A stretch of DNA of 64,000 nucleotides from Emticicia sp965283955 (lineage in GTDB: Bacteria; Bacteroidota; Bacteroidia; Cytophagales; Spirosomataceae), in NCBI GenBank assembly GCA_965283955.1, contig CBDIQW010000001.1:5022001-5086000 (forward strand), written 5' to 3'. Below, piece after piece: positions 38,182 to 46,754 of the stretch (position 1 is its first letter; every line of letters starts with the position of its first letter). The notes below the pieces were generated by a model that ran no database searches, was not told the origin of the DNA, and saw only the letters and a program-made list of their open reading frames with translations. The translations under genes were made by a program, and so were the position numbers.

Positions 38182-39231
38182 TTATTTCTTTCCTGTGTGT
38201 TTCTTGATGGCTTCAACTTCTTCAGTTTTGTAGATAGAACCATCTTTTCGGAAAATATCATGAAACCAAAGTTGTGGTTCTCCACCATCAGGCATTGGAT
38301 TCGACCAGGCATAAATCGTGTTGGTTTTTCCTGCTACTAATCCCCAGTTTATTGCCCCAACATTGTATTTTTTAAAGACAGGTAGGCAAGTTTGGAAGAA
38401 ACTATTATCACGACGAGCCATGTATTCTGAGCAAATCATTGGGCGACCATATTTTTGGAGTCTCTTTATTTCATTTTCAAGATTTTGTGCATCTTTATAA
38501 TTATGGAAAGTAATAATATCTGAATTTTCGAGCATGAGTTGGTTGCTAAGTTCGTGATTATTCCAGACTGCCGCAGTAATTGGTTGTGAAGGACGCACTT
38601 CTAATGCCCATTCAAAAGTCTTCTTTAAAAGTGGTAAACAAGCATCTAAGTAGCCGCTATTGGAAGGCTCATTGAATAAATCCCAGCCCAAAATTCTATT
38701 ATCGTTGGCAAAATGTTTGAGAGTACCTTTTACATATTCCTCTAATCGACCCCATTTACGAGAATCAAATAACACTTTTGTCCCTGGACTTCTTACCCAA
38801 CCTGAATTATGGACGCCAGTTTTAGGTTCTGGTTGTTTGCCCAGCTTGGGGTCGTCGTTCCAACAAGAATCAAAGAAAACGAAAAATATTTTGATATGGT
38901 GTTTATCTGCAATTTTTAAAAAATCATCCATTCTTTTCAAGAATCCTTCTTTGTTCTCTTCGTACACCAAATCATGTAGATATACACGCATAACATTCAT
39001 GCCGAGCGATTCTGCCCAACCTAATTCACGGTCAATAGTTGTAGGGTCGAAAGTATCAGCCTGCCACATTTCTAATTGATTGATTGCATTGCTGGGAATA
39101 AAGTTTGCCCCAGTAAGCGTGCCTTGTTTGGCATACCATTCGTTGGCTTTTTGAGCTGTCCATTTTTGAGCAAATGTATTTAGCCCTATAAAAGAGAATA
39201 GTGCAAGTAAAATGATTTTTTGAACTTTCAT
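38182..39231 (-). CDS. Secreted clan GH-A glycoside hydrolase (GH5-like)
   Basis: 349 residues with a signal peptide (MKVQKIILLALFSFIGLNTFAQ). The fold is an (alpha/beta)8 barrel of clan GH-A. The acid/base Glu is in ILGWDLFNEPSN, the nucleophile Glu in RPMICSEYMAR, and supporting segments are LGMNVMRVYLHDLVY and IKIFFVFFDSCW. It is often annotated as cellulase-type or 1,4-beta-xylanase; mannanase or glucanase activity is equally possible. It is on the same strand as CotH and close to the SusCD locus, probably degrading the polysaccharide taken up there. It ends without an obvious sorting tail. Confidence 0.86.
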   Translation of the reverse strand: MKVQKIILLALFSFIGLNTFAQKWTAQKANEWYAKQGTLTGANFIPSNAINQLEMWQADTFDPTTIDRELGWAESLGMNVMRVYLHDLVYEENKEGFLKRMDDFLKIADKHHIKIFFVFFDSCWNDDPKLGKQPEPKTGVHNSGWVRSPGTKVLFDSRKWGRLEEYVKGTLKHFANDNRILGWDLFNEPSNSGYLDACLPLLKKTFEWALEVRPSQPITAAVWNNHELSNQLMLENSDIITFHNYKDAQNLENEIKRLQKYGRPMICSEYMARRDNSFFQTCLPVFKKYNVGAINWGLVAGKTNTIYAWSNPMPDGGEPQLWFHDIFRKDGSIYKTEEVEAIKKHTGKK

Positions 39232-39669
39232 TGTCGTTTTGTTTAAATAAGTATTTGGGAGTTTGGTTAAAAATAATTGATAGATTGACTATAAAATGGT
39301 TATTTATACATCAATGTAAGGGAAGGTACACAGTATTATAGATTGATGAACAGATAAAAAACTGTGAAACTTCCCAGATTACCTGAGTAAAATATTTGTA
39401 AAAATATAAATAAGAATAAGTAGAATATCATTTTTTTATAAAATGTTATTGTAGCGTGCTTTTGAGTGAAGTAACAAATGCTAAAGAAGGTCAATGCAGA
39501 AGTATTTATGAAGAAAATAAAAAAAATAGTATTGAAACCTTTTCGAGTTTCTTTACTGAAAATTATAGAATAGCTTGTCAAATATTTTGTTTTTCCAGTA
39601 ACAAACCAGAAAAAAACAGTATATTTATACGCCTGTAAGTTGCAGAAACTCAAGCCTATAATCCTTAAT
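39232..39669. other. AT-rich intergenic region between divergent GH5-like and DUF819 genes
   Basis: 438 bp with no supportable gene. A 128-codon minus-strand frame (39336-39722) and a 60-codon plus-strand frame (39456-39638) are low-complexity, Phe/Tyr-rich and overlap each other or the DUF819 start, so both were rejected. The region presumably holds the two promoters; I see no clear operator. Confidence 0.5.
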
Positions 39670-40833
39670 ATGTTTAACGATACACTTTCAATTTTGGCTG
39701 TTTTGTGCCTGAATATTGTCATTTCTGAATGGCTCTGTCAAAAACCTTTTTTCCGACATGTCGGTACTGGCCTGACGGTGATAATCTTAACAGCTATCGT
39801 TGCTAACTTGGGAATCATTCCGGCATCGACTCCCGCTACACCTCTATATGATGGTATTTTTGCCTATATTGCCCCGCTTTCTATTTTCTTGATGCTGCTC
39901 AATGTCAATTTGAGTAGTTTAAAAAAAGCAGGAAAGCCAATGCTCACGATGTTTCTGATTGGGTCGTTTGCCACCATGATTGGTGCTTTGCTGGCCATGT
40001 GGCTGGTGAGTGGTAAATCTCAAATTGGTGAAATGTTTTATGCAATTGGAGGAATGTACACGGGTACATATATCGGTGGAAGTATCAATTTTAATGCTGT
40101 TGCCTTGCACTATGGAGTTTCACAGCAAGGAAGCCTTTTTTCGGCCGCAACCGTTGCCGATAATATCATTACGGCTCTTTGGGTAATTGCTACGCTGGCT
40201 TTGCCACAGATATTAAATAAGAAGTTTCCAAGAAAAAAAACTATGGAAATTTCGGAAGAAACGCTGAATGAAACTCAACATTATTCATCTGATGTAGAAA
40301 GTGTGCGTCCGTTTGATTTAGCCTTTTTGATAGCAATCAGTTTGGCTGGAATTCGACTTTCGACTTGGTTAAGTAGCCAGATTCCACAAATTCCTACTAT
40401 TTTATGGCTCACAACCATAGCTTTGATTTTGGCACAAATTCCAGCTGTCAATCGGCTAAAAGGTCATAAATTACTTGGATTATTGGGCGTTTATTTGTTT
40501 TTGGCGGTCATTGGGGCGTATTGCGATGTGCCAGCATTGCTTAAAGATGGTGCTTTGGCACTCGTGTTGCTTATTTTCGTGACAATTTTGGTTACAGTGC
40601 ATGGACTTATTATTTTTGGTTTAGGAGCATTATTCAAACAAGACTGGGATATCGTTTCGATTGCTTCACAAGCAAATGTGGGTGGTTCGGCTTCGGCTAT
40701 GGCACTTTCACGGAGCCTTAATCGAACTGATCTTACATTACCTGGGATTTTAGTTGGTGCTTTAGGAAACGCAACAGGAACTTATTGGGGAATATTAATT
40801 GCAGAAATATTAAGAAATTCTGGTTGGTTTTGA
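39670..40833 (+). CDS. DUF819 family (YjcL-like) multi-pass membrane protein
   Basis: 387 residues from the ATG at 39670; a TTG at 39640 would add ten residues but MFNDTLSILAVLCLNIVISEWL is the natural membrane start. About 10-11 hydrophobic helices are visible, with conserved DUF819 segments GGMYTGTYIGGSINFNAVALHYG and a related C-terminal block (QANVGGSASAMALSRSL), suggesting an internal two-fold repeat. The family looks transporter-like, but no substrate is established. No tight linkage to neighbours, so no functional clue. Confidence 0.85.
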   Translation: MFNDTLSILAVLCLNIVISEWLCQKPFFRHVGTGLTVIILTAIVANLGIIPASTPATPLYDGIFAYIAPLSIFLMLLNVNLSSLKKAGKPMLTMFLIGSFATMIGALLAMWLVSGKSQIGEMFYAIGGMYTGTYIGGSINFNAVALHYGVSQQGSLFSAATVADNIITALWVIATLALPQILNKKFPRKKTMEISEETLNETQHYSSDVESVRPFDLAFLIAISLAGIRLSTWLSSQIPQIPTILWLTTIALILAQIPAVNRLKGHKLLGLLGVYLFLAVIGAYCDVPALLKDGALALVLLIFVTILVTVHGLIIFGLGALFKQDWDIVSIASQANVGGSASAMALSRSLNRTDLTLPGILVGALGNATGTYWGILIAEILRNSGWF

Positions 40834-40955
40834 TTTAAAATGATGTTTTCTTCTTTTGGAATCATGAACGAAGAAGAGTCCACAAAATGCTATTATGGCA
40901 CTCCGATTTCTCACAATCAATGATTTTTCTTACTTTTGCTAAAAATCTTCATCTT

Positions 40956-41913
40956 ATGGAACAAACACTTCTTGACTCAATTCCGTCACTTGATTTGGCA
41001 GACTTTACTTCTGGCGATGACTCTCGTAAAAATAAATTCGTTCAAGACCTCGGAGCTGCCTTCAATACTATCGGTTTTGTAGCTATCAAAAATCATGGTC
41101 TTTCGGACGAACTTCGTGAAAAACTTTACGCTGCGGTTCAAAAGTTTTTCTATCAACCAGATGAAAATAAAACTAAATATGAGTTTCCCGAACTATTGGG
41201 GCAACGTGGCTATGTAGGTAAAGGAAAAGAAACTGCTAAAGGTTTTACAAAACCCGATTTGAAAGAATTTTATCACGTTGGTCAGCCAGTGGTCGAGGGC
41301 GATATGCGCATCAACTATTTTTCCTGCCGAAGTACCCGAATTTGAGCATTATACGACTGAAGTTTATAAGACTTTTGAAAACACAGGAAAGACACTTTTG
41401 CGTGCAATTGCCTTATATTTAGGCCTTTCGGAAGATTTCTTCGAGGAAAAAGTACGTAATGGCGATAGTATTTTGCGTGCTTTGCACTATTTTCCCATCG
41501 AAAATCCAGACGCTTTGCCTGAAGGGGCAGTGCGTGCCGCCGCTCATGGCGACATAAACTTAATCACGCTTTTGATGGGAGCATCGGCCGATGGCTTAGA
41601 AGTATTACGTTTGGATGGAAAATGGATTGCTGTAACGGCATTACCTGAACAAATTGTTATCAACGTTGGTGATATGCTCGACCGTCTGACGAATCATAAA
41701 TTAAAGTCAACAATTCACCGAGTCGTAAATCCACCACGAGAAAAAATGAAGACTTCACGCTTCTCAATTCCATTTTTCATGCACCCACGTGGCGACATGG
41801 ATTTGACTTGCTTGGAATCTTGCATTGATGCTGAGAATCCACGCCGCTATGAGAATATGACAGCAGGCGAGTTTTTGGCCGAACGTTTGAGAGAATTAGG
41901 TTTTAAGAAATAA
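40956..41913 (+). CDS. 2-oxoglutarate/Fe(II)-dependent oxygenase, isopenicillin-N-synthase-like (frame broken once)
   Basis: About 319 residues. The start chosen is the ATG at 40956 (MEQTLLDSIPSLDLADF). The frame breaks in five T at 41318-41322; four T give RINYFPAEVPEFEHYTTEVYK. The DIOX_N region (FVQDLGAAFNTIGFVAIKNHGL) is followed by the 2OG-FeII core. Iron ligands are the His-x-Asp in AAHGDINLITLL and the distal His in LKSTIHRVVNP, and the 2-oxoglutarate Arg is in TSRFSIPFFM. All key residues are present. The family oxidises diverse small molecules; the neighbours give no substrate hint. Cytoplasmic. Confidence 0.9.
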
Positions 41914-41926
41914 GAATTTTAAATTA

Positions 41927-41959
41927 TTTTACCACAAAGGAACTAAGGTAACACAAAGG
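41927..41959. repeat. Dispersed TTTTACCACA-type intergenic repeat, forward copy
   Basis: TTTTACCACAAAGGAACTAA followed by GGTAACACAAAGG. An inverted relative lies at 45250-45286. Located 13 bp after the oxygenase stop codon. Confidence 0.5.
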
Positions 41960-42006
41960 TTTTGCTTATTGAATCTTAGTTTTTTTGTTGTAAAAAATAT
42001 CAAAGT

Positions 42007-43187
42007 ATGGCAAAAACCCGTCAGATTCGTTATATCATTTTCTTGAAAGACGTACTGATACTTGCACTCACTTGTTTTGGTGGGCCGCAAGTACACCTGA
42101 CGATGTTTTTGGATAGGCTCGTAAAAAAGCATAACTATATCACCGAAGCTGAAATTCTCGAACTTCAAGCTCTTTGTCAAGTACTTCCAGGTCCAACTTC
42201 TACCCAAACCATTACTGCCATAGGCTTTCGACTGGGTGGGGCAAGTTTGGCATATCTTACGCTCTTAGTATGGATTTTACCAGGAACTTTATTAATGACT
42301 TTGGCCGCTTTAGGGGTTACTTATGTAGAAAAAGATCAACTGGCAAACTTGACTCGGTTCATAAAGCCGATGGGAGTTGCATTCATTATTTTTGCTGCTT
42401 TTTCGATTGGTATAAAAGTTATCAAAACTAAAACAAGCTTTTTGTTGATGCTTTTGGCTGCTATTGCGGCTTTCGTATTCCCCTCACCGTACATTACACC
42501 AATTTGGATTTTATTGGGAGGTTTAGCAACTTCATTTAAGTTTGACCAGCATGAAAAAATGGAAAAACAGCCGATTAAAATTGAGTGGGGTAATTTTATA
42601 CTTTGGTTGGGTGTTTTTATGTTTTCGGTAGTTTTTGGTAAAATAACTAATAATTTACCCGTACGTTTGTTTGAAAATTTTTATCGTAATGGAAGTTTAG
42701 CCTTCGGTGGAGGGCATATTTTGAAGCCACTTCTCTATAATGAATTTGTGGAATTTAAACATTATTTATCTGCTGATGAATTTTTGTCGGGAGTTGCTAT
42801 TGTTGAGGTTGCCCCGGATCAGTATTTTCAATTTCGGCTTTTGTTGGAGCATTATCAATGCGTGAATGGGGGACAAGCGGCGAAGTTTTGGGAAGTATTG
42901 TTTCATCAGTTGGTATTTTTCTGCCTGGAACATTCTTAATATTTTTTGTGATACGTTTTTGGAATGAACTCAAAAAATATCGTGGAATCAGAGCCTCGCT
43001 CGAAGGTATCAATGCTGCCAGTACTGGTCTTACTGCTGCTGCGGCTTTATCGCTCTATCAACCAATGGCCTTTGATTTAGTTTCAGATTTGACAATTATA
43101 CTTACACTTATTTTGCTTCAAACTCGTCTTGTGCCAACTTATATTATCATTTTTATTGGATTGTTTTTGGGTTGGGTGATAATTTAA
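42007..43187 (+). CDS. chrA: Chromate transporter family protein ChrA-like, two CHR domains (frame broken once)
   Basis: About 394 residues restored. The break is in four C at 42812-42815; one more C gives VEVAPGSVFSISAFVGALSMREWG. Both halves carry the chromate-transport pattern: FGGPQVHLTMFLDRLVKKHNYITEAEILELQALCQVLPGPTSTQ in the first, and LAFGGGHILKPLLYNEFV then the restored APGSVFS block in the second. About 10-12 membrane helices. ChrA proteins export chromate; many relatives in Bacteroidota are of unproven function, so the gene symbol reflects family only. A single gene, no resistance partner nearby. Confidence 0.85.
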
Positions 43188-43346
43188 ATTACTATCGTTT
43201 ACAACCATTACATTATCTTTAACAACAATTAACAATCTTTTCATCGCCCACCTTTCAAAGATTTGCCGTAAATTGCGTTATTATTTGTAGGATGAATCTT
43301 TTGATTTGTTCGTAGTACACCGCTATTTTAGCTTTTGAATATTTAG

Positions 43347-45218
43347 ATGAACAAAAAACATATATTTATAACTTTTTTATTATCAGTAATTTATGGCTTT
43401 TCTTATGCCCAGATTCTTGATGATTCTACAAAGCAAGTTTATAGCACAAAGACTGTTAAATATATCCTCGAAGACGATATTCTGAATAATCGAAAAACAT
43501 TCTATAATCCAGATACTACACTTGCCAATTTTCATTTATTCGATTTTAATTTGCGTAGCGGACAGCTTTATCAAGATTTAGGAAATCTCGGAACTGCAAT
43601 TAAACCACTATTTTTTACGCCTACGACCGATATTGCTAAAAACTTAGGTTATTCAACTTATGGAGCATATGCCTTTGATGTCCGAAAAACTACTTATTTC
43701 AATACAAAATCACCTTATACTAATGTAAATTACGTGCAATCGGGCGGAGGAGCGGCAATCATGCACTTTACGCATTCGCAGAACATCAAACCTCGACTGA
43801 ATGCCACACTTGATGTGAGACGAATGTCATCATCAAAGCAATACGGAGCTCCACAAACCCGTGAAGAACGTTTAGTTGATAGTTGGGCGGTAATGTTACA
43901 TTCAAATTATGAGTCGAAAAACGGAAAATATATTATTCTTGGAAGTTATAACCACTTCAATCATGCTCCGCTTGAACAAGGCGGTATTCAGCCATTGGGC
44001 GATAGCACCGCATTTGTGGCAGAAAGTAGTTTGGGAAACTACCGAGATTTTCTGTCAAAACTTACTGGAGCAGCTTCAAGAGATTGGCGAAATGAATTAC
44101 ATGTTTATCACCAGTATAAACTCACGAATGGTTTTCAAGTATATCATATTTTAGATTATCAGAAACGCCGAGATTTATATACTGATGTGAAGTTCGGTGC
44201 TGATTCATCTGAAAAAGCAGGATTTTATCAAGTTATTCCGAAAAGTACAAAAGATACACTTTCGATGGATTTACGCTACAATCTACTTGAAAATAAGTTC
44301 GGAATTAAAGGAATTTATAAAGGATTTGCTTATCGACTATACTTACGTCAGCGTTTTTACTCGATGAGATCTGATTCAGGGAATTATTTGCCGAATAAGA
44401 TTAATACAGAAACGCTCGTCGGCGGATGGGCAAATTATTTCTTTCCTGATAGCGTCAGAAGGGTATATGCAGAAGCGGAACTTGGTGCGGTCAACACGCT
44501 GGGAAACCTGAGATTGCAAGCTGAGTATTTAAGCCCCCGAATAAAGGCAGGAGTTTCGATTTTGAGAGTACCACCAAATATATTGGACGAGAAATTTACA
44601 AGTGTTGCCTATGATTGGAACAAAACGCTCGCAAAAACCTTTACTACTAACCTTTATGCTTCTACAAGTTTGCAAAAAGGAAATTTTGTATTGATCCCAA
44701 GTGCTTATAACTCGCTCATTACCAACTATATTTATTACGATACAAAGGCTCAAGTAAGACAAGATTCATCGGCAATTAATGTTTTTAGGGTAGGGCTTGA
44801 CGTAGAGTATCGTTGGAAAAGACTACTGATTGCCAATCAATCTTATTATACCGCCAATACGGCCGAAAACCGCCTTCCAACGCCTAAGTTTACGAATAAT
44901 ACAACGATTTCTTACGAATTTATTTATGCAAAAGTATTGCGTATCAATGCAGGAGTTGAAATTTATTATCGTTCGGCCTATTATGCCAATAATTTTATGC
45001 CACTTACACGCCAGTTTTTCTTGCAAGATGGGCAAAAGGTTTGGGGAACACCAGTGGCTGATGTTTTTGCTGATTTAAAAATCAATAAAGTCAGACTTTT
45101 CTTTAAATTTGCTCATGTAAACCAAGGTTTTCCGAGTAATGGCTATTATGTAAGTTCAACTTACCCAGGTTTGAGACGTACTTTCTTTTTGGGGGTGAAT
45201 TGGCCATTGTTTGATTAA
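43347..45218 (+). CDS. Putative outer-membrane porin (Bacteroidota putative porin family)
   Basis: 623 residues. The signal peptide ends FSYAQ. The N-terminal YILEDDILNNRKTFYNPDTTLANFHLFD and the DLGNLGTA segment are typical of the putative-porin family of Bacteroidota. The rest is a long series of alternating-residue beta strands ending in aromatic residues (for example TFFLGVNWPLFD at the C-terminus), as expected for an outer-membrane barrel. No plug or TonB box, so passive diffusion is likely. Upstream 43188-43346 has no gene. Confidence 0.85.
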   Translation: MNKKHIFITFLLSVIYGFSYAQILDDSTKQVYSTKTVKYILEDDILNNRKTFYNPDTTLANFHLFDFNLRSGQLYQDLGNLGTAIKPLFFTPTTDIAKNLGYSTYGAYAFDVRKTTYFNTKSPYTNVNYVQSGGGAAIMHFTHSQNIKPRLNATLDVRRMSSSKQYGAPQTREERLVDSWAVMLHSNYESKNGKYIILGSYNHFNHAPLEQGGIQPLGDSTAFVAESSLGNYRDFLSKLTGAASRDWRNELHVYHQYKLTNGFQVYHILDYQKRRDLYTDVKFGADSSEKAGFYQVIPKSTKDTLSMDLRYNLLENKFGIKGIYKGFAYRLYLRQRFYSMRSDSGNYLPNKINTETLVGGWANYFFPDSVRRVYAEAELGAVNTLGNLRLQAEYLSPRIKAGVSILRVPPNILDEKFTSVAYDWNKTLAKTFTTNLYASTSLQKGNFVLIPSAYNSLITNYIYYDTKAQVRQDSSAINVFRVGLDVEYRWKRLLIANQSYYTANTAENRLPTPKFTNNTTISYEFIYAKVLRINAGVEIYYRSAYYANNFMPLTRQFFLQDGQKVWGTPVADVFADLKINKVRLFFKFAHVNQGFPSNGYYVSSTYPGLRRTFFLGVNWPLFD

Positions 45219-45249
45219 GAATTTCTAAAAGCAAAAATTAAAAAGCTGC

Positions 45250-45286
45250 GTGTAACTTAGTGTTCTTTAGTCCCTATGTGGTAAAA
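45250..45286. repeat. Dispersed TTTTACCACA-type intergenic repeat, inverted copy
   Basis: GTGTAACTTAGTGTTC then TTTAGTCCCTATGTGGTAAAA, the reverse-complement style of 41927-41959. It ends exactly at the preferred ATG of the next gene, so the repeat forms that gene's leader. Confidence 0.5.
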
Positions 45287-46228
45287 ATGAAAAATATACC
45301 TTTACTTATTGTTACACTTTTAGTTATTGCCTGCAATTCTGAAAAAAAAGCAGAACAAACCTCTTTTGATTTCTCTCCAACTGTAAAAATTTTAAAAGAA
45401 GCTCCCAAAAACTTTCCTAAGCAAGAAATTCCTAAAGATTTGGCGATTCCCACAGGAATGGTTTATGTGCCAGGTGGATACACACAAATCGGAACAACTG
45501 ATGGAATGGATTTTGAAAGACCTATGTTTTGGGCAGAAGTAAAACCTTTTTTTATGGATATTTCGCCCGTAACGGTAGCTCAGTTTCGTCAATTTATTAA
45601 AGCAACTAATTATAAAACCTACGCCGAAAACTTTGGCGATGGAGGTTTTTTTGATAAAGATACGAAAGGTTGGACATTGAAAAAAGGGGCAAACTGGGAA
45701 TATCCGCTCGGAAAAGACCAGCTGAAAGCACCTGATAATCATCCAGTTACACAAGTGTCATGGTATGATGCCGCTGCCTACGCAAAATGGGCTGGCAAAC
45801 GATTACCCTCAGAGATAGAATGGGAACACGCCGCCCGAAATGCCAAAAACGACCGAACAATTTACCCTTTTGGTAATGATTTAGAAAAAGAAGGTAAAGC
45901 ACTTGCTAATACTTGGAATGGGGTTTTTCCTGATTTTAATAAAAACACCGATGGTTTTTTCTATACATCGCCCGTTGGGCATTTTGGGAAAACACCACTT
46001 GGCCTGACAGATATGACAGGCAATGTCTGGCAATGGTGTGATAACTGGAAAATCAATTATGCCGATATTGTCAACGGAATAATGCCAACCGATACGCTTG
46101 AAAAAGTAGAAAAAGGTGGCTCATTTCTCTGCGAGCCAGGTTGGTGCCATGGCTACCGAGTTTCGGGACGCTCTTTTACTTCGCCCGAAACTTCGTTGAT
46201 GCACGTGGGTTTTCGATGTGTGAAATAG
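45287..46228 (+). CDS. Formylglycine-generating-enzyme (SUMF1) family lipoprotein
   Basis: 313 residues from the ATG at 45287; an earlier ATG at 45260 lies in the repeat and precedes the signal. Lipoprotein signal: MKNIPLLIVTLLVIACNS. The FGE fold is clear: GMVYVPGGYTQIGT, PFFMDISPVTVAQFRQFI, HPVTQVSWYDAAAYAKWAGKRLPSEIEWEHAAR, LTDMTGNVWQWCDNW. The C-terminus has GGSFLCEPGWCHGYR with Cys282 and Cys287, matching the CX4C copper/redox pair of true FGE, so it may be catalytically competent. No sulfatase gene is near. Other roles for Bacteroidota SUMF1 lipoproteins include gliding-associated GldJ/GldK-type proteins, which usually lack this cysteine pair. Confidence 0.87.
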   Translation: MKNIPLLIVTLLVIACNSEKKAEQTSFDFSPTVKILKEAPKNFPKQEIPKDLAIPTGMVYVPGGYTQIGTTDGMDFERPMFWAEVKPFFMDISPVTVAQFRQFIKATNYKTYAENFGDGGFFDKDTKGWTLKKGANWEYPLGKDQLKAPDNHPVTQVSWYDAAAYAKWAGKRLPSEIEWEHAARNAKNDRTIYPFGNDLEKEGKALANTWNGVFPDFNKNTDGFFYTSPVGHFGKTPLGLTDMTGNVWQWCDNWKINYADIVNGIMPTDTLEKVEKGGSFLCEPGWCHGYRVSGRSFTSPETSLMHVGFRCVK

Positions 46229-46229
46229 C

Positions 46230-46598
46230 CTACAAACTAAAATGTGGATTGTAGATAATACCAAAAACATTATCCCAAGGGTCTTTTACAGCTGCCACAA
46301 TTATTCCTCCGCCAACTTCGGTTGGAGCTTCGTAAGTTTTTGCTCCTGCTGCTAATAATTCATTATACTTTTCTTCAACATTTTCAACGCCCCAATAAGT
46401 AACTACCCCGTCAGATTTTGCGTCATTTTTTTCATCGGGCTGCAAGCCAAGTTCGTAGCCTTCTACATTATAACCAACATAAAATGGTTCATCGAAATAA
46501 GTACCGAAGCCTAAAATGTTGCTGTACCAGATTTTTGCTTGAGAAATATCTGAAACTTTGTAAGTGGTAGTGCGTAAACCTAAAAAGTGCTTTTTCAT
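46230..46598 (-). CDS. Small VOC-family (glyoxalase/bleomycin-resistance-like) protein
   Basis: 122 residues from the ATG at 46598 (MKKHFLGLRTTTYKV); the upstream ATG at 46643 adds an unlikely leader. A single VOC module with ISQAKIWYSNILGFGTYFDEPFYVGY, GVVTYWGVENVEEKYNELLAAGAK and KDPWDNVFGIIYNPHF. It should dimerise to make an active site. The usual first metal His/Gln is not obvious, so function cannot be named. Its stop is one base from the stop of the convergent FGE-like gene. Confidence 0.82.
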   Translation of the reverse strand: MKKHFLGLRTTTYKVSDISQAKIWYSNILGFGTYFDEPFYVGYNVEGYELGLQPDEKNDAKSDGVVTYWGVENVEEKYNELLAAGAKTYEAPTEVGGGIIVAAVKDPWDNVFGIIYNPHFSL

Positions 46599-46754
46599 AC
46601 TATTATGGTAGGATAAATAGAGATTATGCCACAAACTTATCATTTTTTGTTAAAACATAAATCGCTTCTGTGTGTTTTTCTTATATAAAATTCGGCTTCA
46701 TTTTTGCATTATCGCTTATAAGGTCGGATATTTGCAAAAAAAGACCATTATTGG

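Noticed and set aside
39336..39722. 128-codon minus-strand frame rich in Phe, Ile and Tyr
   Set aside because: It runs across an AT-rich promoter region into the DUF819 gene in antisense; composition is what AT-rich noncoding DNA gives.
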